Notes under the pieces: generated by a model
The model's input: only the letters and a program-made list of their open reading frames with translations
Databases searched by the model: none
Told to the model about the DNA's origin: nothing
Translations under genes and position numbers: made by a program
Shown here: positions 58,801 to 64,000 of the stretch, one piece after another
Position numbering within the stretch: position 1 is the stretch's first letter
How the letters are laid out: each line of letters opens with the position of its first letter
From: Cylindrodendrum hubeiense
Taxonomy: Eukaryota > Ascomycota > Sordariomycetes > Hypocreales > Nectriaceae
Length of the DNA stretch: 64,000 nt
Assembly (NCBI GenBank): GCA_014621425.1
Contig: JAANBB010000202.1
Location: forward strand, 1-64,000
Reading direction: 5' to 3'

Positions 58801-61800
58801 TTCACCATCTAGGGATAAACCTTGACGGATCTTTGTGTCCACGCTACCTTTCACGGAAAGGAATCGACTTTTGACAGACTCGAGACCAACCATCCCCATC
58901 AGCGTATCCATCGCTGCATTACAAGAGCCATCCATCCGCTTCATGGTCTCCCATTCATCCCTTGATTTACTAGAACCGGCCGCAAGGTGTTGAGGGGTTT
59001 TGCTTGAGGATGTGCCAGCGGCGTTGTTGCTTGATGAGGTCGGGGGTTGGCTGGATGCACTTTTTGCCTGTTTTGCCTTAGCCTTGTCTATCCTTGCCTT
59101 CGTATCACGTAAAGCTTTCAGATGATCGGTCTTCTTTTGGAGTGTTTCGCCTTGCTCCTTTGCTTCCGTTTCATATTTCATTATCCGTTGTTGGTGATCG
59201 ATCTCATCTTCAAGCTCTTGTAGCTCTTTGCGGTACTTTTCTTGCTTCTTCAATCTCGTCTCCTCGAGGACAAGATCTCGTTTTGCTCTTCGCCGAGTCT
59301 CCTTGTCCTCTTTGTCGCAACTGTTACAAGTGGGTTTGACCTTCCCACAGGGAACCTTGCTTTTGTGTCCACGCGGACACGTATTTTCCAATAGCTCCAC
59401 GCAGGCAACTTTTGAGTGATCTTTAACCCAGTGACAGTGGCGAGTGCAGGAATGCTTGCCACAGCTCAGCAGCACACCGCTATAAAACGAGTTAGCAACC
59501 TTCACTATTTTGGGCCGGTCAAGCGCTCACCAAAGCTCCGTGCATCCTCCATCTGGGCAATATTTGTCAAAGTCCTCGGGTGTCTTCAAGTCCACTGACT
59601 TCTCTCGATGTCGCTCACACCGAACTGGAATCCCTTCGCGCAGGCACCCCCTTTCGTCCAAGGCCTTTAAGTATTGCGTCCACATCTCTCCGCCTTTCTT
59701 ACTTTTCATGAACGTATGCTCATTTCCGAAAATTACCATGCCATTTCTCGCTCTCGACATGAGAACTACCAAGCGCTCCCGGGCGTGCATGAAGCCAATA
59801 TCACCAGAAGCATTGCTCCGTGTCAACGAAACAATTACAATATCAGATTCTTCTCCTTGGTAGTTGTCTATAAGAATGAGCATCAAATCAGATGTTTCCT
59901 GTGAGTGAACTTACCAATGGTAGATAGGCGCAAAGGGTTCCTGCTGACTTTGGCCGCTGCTTCGTTCATCAAACCAGCACGAACTAAATCATGCGAGTCC
60001 AGATCGTTCAAATATGGATCGTTACCCTCGCGTAGGGTTTCCTTCAACAAAAATAGTTGGCCGAGGTAGGGCGTCAAAACAACAATGTCATTTGACTTGT
60101 AGCCCTGTTGCCCCAAGTATCTGACAAGTTTGAGTACCATTTGGGCTTCATACTGGTTTCTTTTGCTGCCTTTGGTCGTCAAGTCCCATCGCTCCCCCGT
60201 ACCGGACATCTCTTCCTCATGATTCTCATGGTGTACAAAAGTGACACGGTTGGCGAGACCACGAATTTCCTTGCGGTTATGAGTGTCCGGGGTGTCTTGG
60301 AGTTCTTCGTAAGCGAGCATACGGACATAACAGGAAATATCGGGGTGACTGCGGTGTTGCTCTTGAAGGGTGGTGAAGCGGTGACCTTGCAAAACTAGTC
60401 TTTCAAAAAGCGAGACATTGAGGTCATATCCTTCACCCTTCTCCTTGCTAAGCTTGAAGTTGCTGATCTTTGGCCTAAGCTGTTTGTGATCTCCGATAAG
60501 AATGAGTTGTTTAACCGACGGGCTCAAAGCAGCGATGATGTGAGCTTCCAAAATTTCTCCTGCCTCTTCAACCAAAACGACATCAGGTTTGGCAGTGCTG
60601 ATAATAGACTGATACATGGAGGCCCGTGTTGTGGTACACACAATGATTCTCTTATCTTTGAGGACTCGACGATCTCGCTCGGAGAACATGCTGGTGATAT
60701 CGGCTTGGAGTGCATCCTCACGTTCACTCAGCCGAATAAATCCTTCTATTAGTTCTTCCCGAATTCTGTGCGCCCACTTAGTAACAAGATTTGCTCTGGA
60801 GTCAAGCGGAAGCTGCCAGATAGAAGCAGCTCTGGGATCTAGTGAAGAACTGAGGCGAGGAAATCGCTTCATTGACCAGCCCTGATGCCAGTGCTTGAAC
60901 AAGTCCTCAGGGCAAAGAGCCTTGTTTTTGGCACCGATAATCTGAAACCCATCATGTGTCTGGGGAATCTGGAATGCATGCCAGGAGAATGAATCCTCCT
61001 CGGAATACTCGAGGTAATCGAGGATCTCAGTGGCGCTCAACTGGTTTCCTGACAGCTTTGTTCCGATCTCCAGTAGTTGTATATTGTTTTGCGAAGATTC
61101 TTTCTTCCTGCCACTGATGATAGCATTTTCCTCGAAAGTTAATCGAAATTGACCTTGTCTGCTGTATGATTTGAGGAGAGTGGTTTCGGTTTGTTGAGTT
61201 GACTTGGGACCAATTCGCACCATTGAATCAGTTTTGATGCCGATGTCTATCAAGTCTTCCTGAAACTGATCAAGGGCATGATTCGTGTAAGTCAGAACCA
61301 AAACTTTATAGGTAGTAAGTCGGAAGATAGCTAGAATAATAAGGGCTCCAATAAAGGATTTGCCTGTGCCTGGAGGTCCTTGAATTTGGGCCAGCTCCTC
61401 GCTGAGGCCGTTGGCGAATGAATCAAGTTGTGCGCCTCGCAGTCGTACTTCTTTTGCTGAACATATGTCTGAAGGAAGTAAAATGTCCTGTTTCCTCTCA
61501 AAGGCCTTCCTAGAAGCTTGAAGTAGAGTCTGAAGTCCTGGTGGTGGCACATACTGCTCTGGGGATTGCTTCGGGTTGACGATCTGGGCCTCGAGTGGGA
61601 GCTCGCCCATGTCCTTCAATCGTTGCAAAATTGGCTCGTAAGCAAAAATTGCTGTATCTACCACGTAAAACCTCAAGTCATCCCTATTGGGGCCTAAAAG
61701 CGCCCTTAGAGCCTTTCTCATCCCATCGGAATTCTTGAACTTGATCCCAGCTACTGGAGGCGTCCTCTGTAGCATGTTGAAATCTCGGACGAGTGATCCG

Positions 61801-62852
61801 AAAGCGACAATATCCGAACCACAGCATAGAGCACCGATTGGACTGTGGTTCATGGAAGACTTCGATTTCTCAAGGTACCTTTTCCTATCGGCTGGTGAGA
61901 CCACTTTGGGTGGGAAGATGCCACTGCCGAATGTGACGTCGAGAGTGAAGGTATTGACCCTTCGATCAGTTTCAGAGCCAACCATCACAAATCCTAGCTG
62001 GCCTAGCGAAATAGGCTTTCGTCTCCCTTGTTTCTGACCCATGGCAACTTGGAGGTCTTCTCGCAGTTCAGCAAGCATGTCTTCCCTCAGTTGACGGAAT
62101 AGCCAGTCGCGATACACTTCCGCCCGTGTTTCTATCGGCGAGTCAAACACGTCCTCAAGCCGCTGAAGAAAGGGATCTTCAGCTGATAGAAGCTCATCAG
62201 TTGTCGGATAGATCGAAATGTCTCGAAAATTCTCAAAGTCATTGTCATGTCTTCCTCCAGGACTGGTTGAAACACCTGCGACTGCGAGAGGAGCAAAGAT
62301 TTTGATGATCTTTTCTATTCTGTAGGCGATTTTTCGCACACTAGGCGACTGAGACTCAAGAAGGGATTTTTCTTTCATCAAATTCTTAACATCCTGGCGG
62401 TGTTCCTCTAGTTCCGGCTCCTGGCAAGCTACGATCTGAAGGCATAGCCAGGCGAATGCCTCCAAACCGGCGTCGTTGAACTTGTCGTTATTGTAGACAT
62501 CAACCAAGGCGGCCCAGAATGACCGCGGCACAAGGATGGAAAAGAGGATTTGCAGCAGAAATTTGCCATTGTTAAGAGTTTCGACTCCGGGATCTGAAAG
62601 GCGACTGAGGAAGGGAACGATGGTCAGATTGATGAAAGTTGCGTCGAGGCATGCGCGAACTGCCGCCTCGAGAGCTTTGACGGCATCCGGGTTGGAAATG
62701 ATGACCTCGACGCATTTCATCGGTGAATTTCCTTCGCAAAACCCATTGCAAGCGTCGAAGAATTGCTTAGCATTGGTGGAATTGTTGACCTGCCGACCTT
62801 TGGCGAAGGCCCAGAACGAGGAGGTCAACTTGGCGGCACGAATAGCAGACAT
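55899..62852 (-). CDS. SF1 helicase - NFX1 zinc cluster - triple CbxX-type AAA+ fusion
   Basis: Four exons (59,915-62,852; 59,531-59,867; 58,764-59,479; 55,899-58,717) join in frame into 2,269 residues; the introns are 47, 51 and 46 bp. Order: a helical N-terminus (~1-300); an UPF1/ZNFX1-like SF1 helicase with GPPGTGKS (~491-498), VEEAG as motif II (~761), GDHKQLRP (~787), DNYQGEESDIVIVS and SRARNGMVIF (exon 2); an NFX1-type Cys/His cluster (~1088-1150); a charged coiled coil (~1150-1240); and three AAA+ modules of the CbxX/CfqX type with Walker A at ~1326 (GNPGTGKT), ~1603 (GSPGTGKT) and ~1876 (GPPGTGKT), each with an IDEAY Walker B. A charged coiled-coil tail ends in a small Cys-rich segment (CCPAGFAW...YRCGGGSHW). 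All four NTPase sites look intact. ZNFX1 relatives act on RNA in silencing and antiviral sensing; that role here is inference. Confidence 0.9.
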
Positions 62853-63500
62853 TGGCAGGGAATTGATGATGGGTATTAGGCGCTGAGGAAGTGTAGAAAA
62901 TATCCTTAGGAATGATTAACTGTCCTGAGTGTGAGTTGAAGTTATTGCAATGTTTATGTATTCGCAATACCCTGCTCAATGCTCAAGCCCGATGCAAAGT
63001 TGTTGGCTGTAGCGCCTTTGCGATATGCGCCTCAGCATCGCCCCAGAGGCCAGTTCCAAGGCCCGTCGCATTGGGCGAGGCCGACCGCAGCCGAGAAATC
63101 AGTCCAATGCAACCAACAAATGGCGATCATTCGATACAAGACCAGGCTGTGTGACAGATGTGGTCGGCCTCCCACATGCTTACCCACTTAAGCTCGACGA
63201 CGTGTTGGTACAGGCAAGACCAGCATGTGAATGCTGTTGCTTTTTCTTGAAAGTGTACAAACGTGATTTTCATGCGATCTGATTTGTGGCCCGTTTTCCA
63301 TGGTGTCGCAGCCTGAATCAAAGTGGTAGGCCTCTCAGGCTTCCGTGAGGCAAATTGAGGACTCAACCGTAGGACGTGGAAGCATAAGGACTCAACAGAA
63401 CAAAGTCGTAGACAAGAATGAACGCAGCCTTCCCACCTACATCTTACCACAATCGTGTATCTCCTCTCTTTTGAACTGTCTTGCAACAGTCCTCTTCGAT
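62853..63500. promoter_or_regulatory. Shared divergent promoter region
   Basis: About 650 bp between the start codons of the helicase-AAA gene (minus) and the right-edge gene (plus). No gene is visible. Both promoters must lie here; no specific element stands out apart from short CCGACC-type motifs near 63,080. Confidence 0.5.
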
Positions 63501-64000
63501 ATGTTCTCCAATCAATATCCAGCCTACGCGCACCAGCAACGCAGGCCAAGGGAGCAACGAGCGCAAGTCACAATGACATTACCAGCACTCCCTCTCGGAG
63601 ACGTTATCAAGTCTGTAACTAGAGAAAGCCTAACAGATTTTGATCAAATCGATCGGGTTGAGATCTCTGATACGAAGCTCATTGCGTCTTATAACTGGGT
63701 TGAAGATTCTGTGCCCAAGATCATGGTTCCGGGTATGTCTTCAGCAGGCTGCAAGAACTATCCTAACATCTACAGGTAAACCGCCAAGATGGACTCCTAC
63801 AGCCCAGCCTCAAAGGCTTTCCTGGGATTCTGGCGATTATTACCGCGACATCAATGCTGCATCCTATCCCAGCTATCCTTTGGAGCCAGCGATCGTGTCA
63901 ATCATGACGATGAATCCCGGCCCGATGCCTGTCAACATTGTTGCTTGCGGAAGCACAATTGGGAATCTTTTAAGGTTTTCCACGGGCACAGACCAAGACC
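63501..64000 (+). CDS. 5' part of a conserved fungal protein, cut by the window edge
   Basis: Exon 1 (63,501-63,732) begins MFSNQYPAYAHQQRRPREQ. A 43-bp intron with a CCTAAC branch site is followed by exon 2 from 63,776 to beyond the edge. The joined sequence reads VPG-KPPRWTP, then DSGDYYRDINAASYPSYPLEPA and VACGSTIGNLLRFSTG. This combination matches, from memory, a widespread fungal family of unknown biochemical function that databases often label geranylgeranyl pyrophosphate synthetase, a label not supported by the visible residues. The DDxxD motif of prenyl synthases is not present in the visible part. The start was chosen by the N-terminal Pro/Gln-rich leader typical of the family. Confidence 0.7.

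Noticed and set aside
29620..64000. tRNA or other RNA genes
   Set aside because: No A-box/B-box pair such as GGTTCGANTCC was found by eye; a covariance-model scan was not possible.

Overview
The window looks like nuclear DNA of a filamentous ascomycete (Pezizomycotina). The gene half has fungal Zn2Cys6 and fungal-type regulators, a sugar-porter MFS protein, an F-box protein and short 43-89 bp introns with CTAAC-like branch sites. The left 29.6 kb is a gene-free, extremely AT-rich block with the signature of repeat-induced point mutation (RIP). The species cannot be named from sequence alone; a Eurotiomycete-like genome is a guess.

Layout. Positions 1-29,620 are AT-rich mutated repeat DNA without a convincing gene. 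Recognisable pieces are a 59-bp tandem array of hairpin units (6.4-6.8 kb), two pairs of diverged direct repeats (10.4-14.6 kb) that differ mostly by C/T and G/A transitions, a 66-nt pyrimidine run (15.65 kb), a 397-bp LTR-like island that escaped mutation (20.77-21.16 kb), a half-decayed island at 26.5-27.0 kb, and blocks with opposite C/G strand skew. Composition changes abruptly at about 29.62 kb.

Positions 29.6-64 kb carry ordinary fungal genes. A Zn2Cys6 regulator (30.0-31.9, minus) is divergent from an HSL-type esterase (32.3-33.5, plus), followed by a sugar-type MFS transporter (34.5-36.3, plus): a plausible small catabolic module, with a CRE-like and a CGG/CCG palindrome in the shared promoter. 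Next come an F-box protein (37.2-38.6, minus), a tail-anchored PPPY protein (41.4-42.0, plus), an 8-cysteine putative GPI-type surface protein (42.8-43.3, minus), a secreted Ser/Thr-rich protein with a carbohydrate-binding-like domain (45.7-46.5, plus), a 14-cysteine secreted protein of unknown family (49.6-50.3, plus), a secreted beta-lactamase-fold serine hydrolase (50.8-52.5, minus) and a regulator with a bZIP-like basic region (54.1-55.8, plus). A 2,269-residue protein joining an SF1 helicase, an NFX1-type cysteine cluster and three CbxX-type AAA+ ATPases follows (55.9-62.9, minus), and a divergent gene runs off the right edge (63.5-64.0, plus).

The gene-poor stretches hold a short non-autonomous inverted-repeat element (one full copy, two partial copies). 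The most interesting items are the helicase-AAA fusion, the MITE-like family, the hairpin tandem array, the Cys-rich secreted protein, and the bZIP-like start that appears only after splicing. Exon structures were worked out by hand from splice signals and frame continuity.
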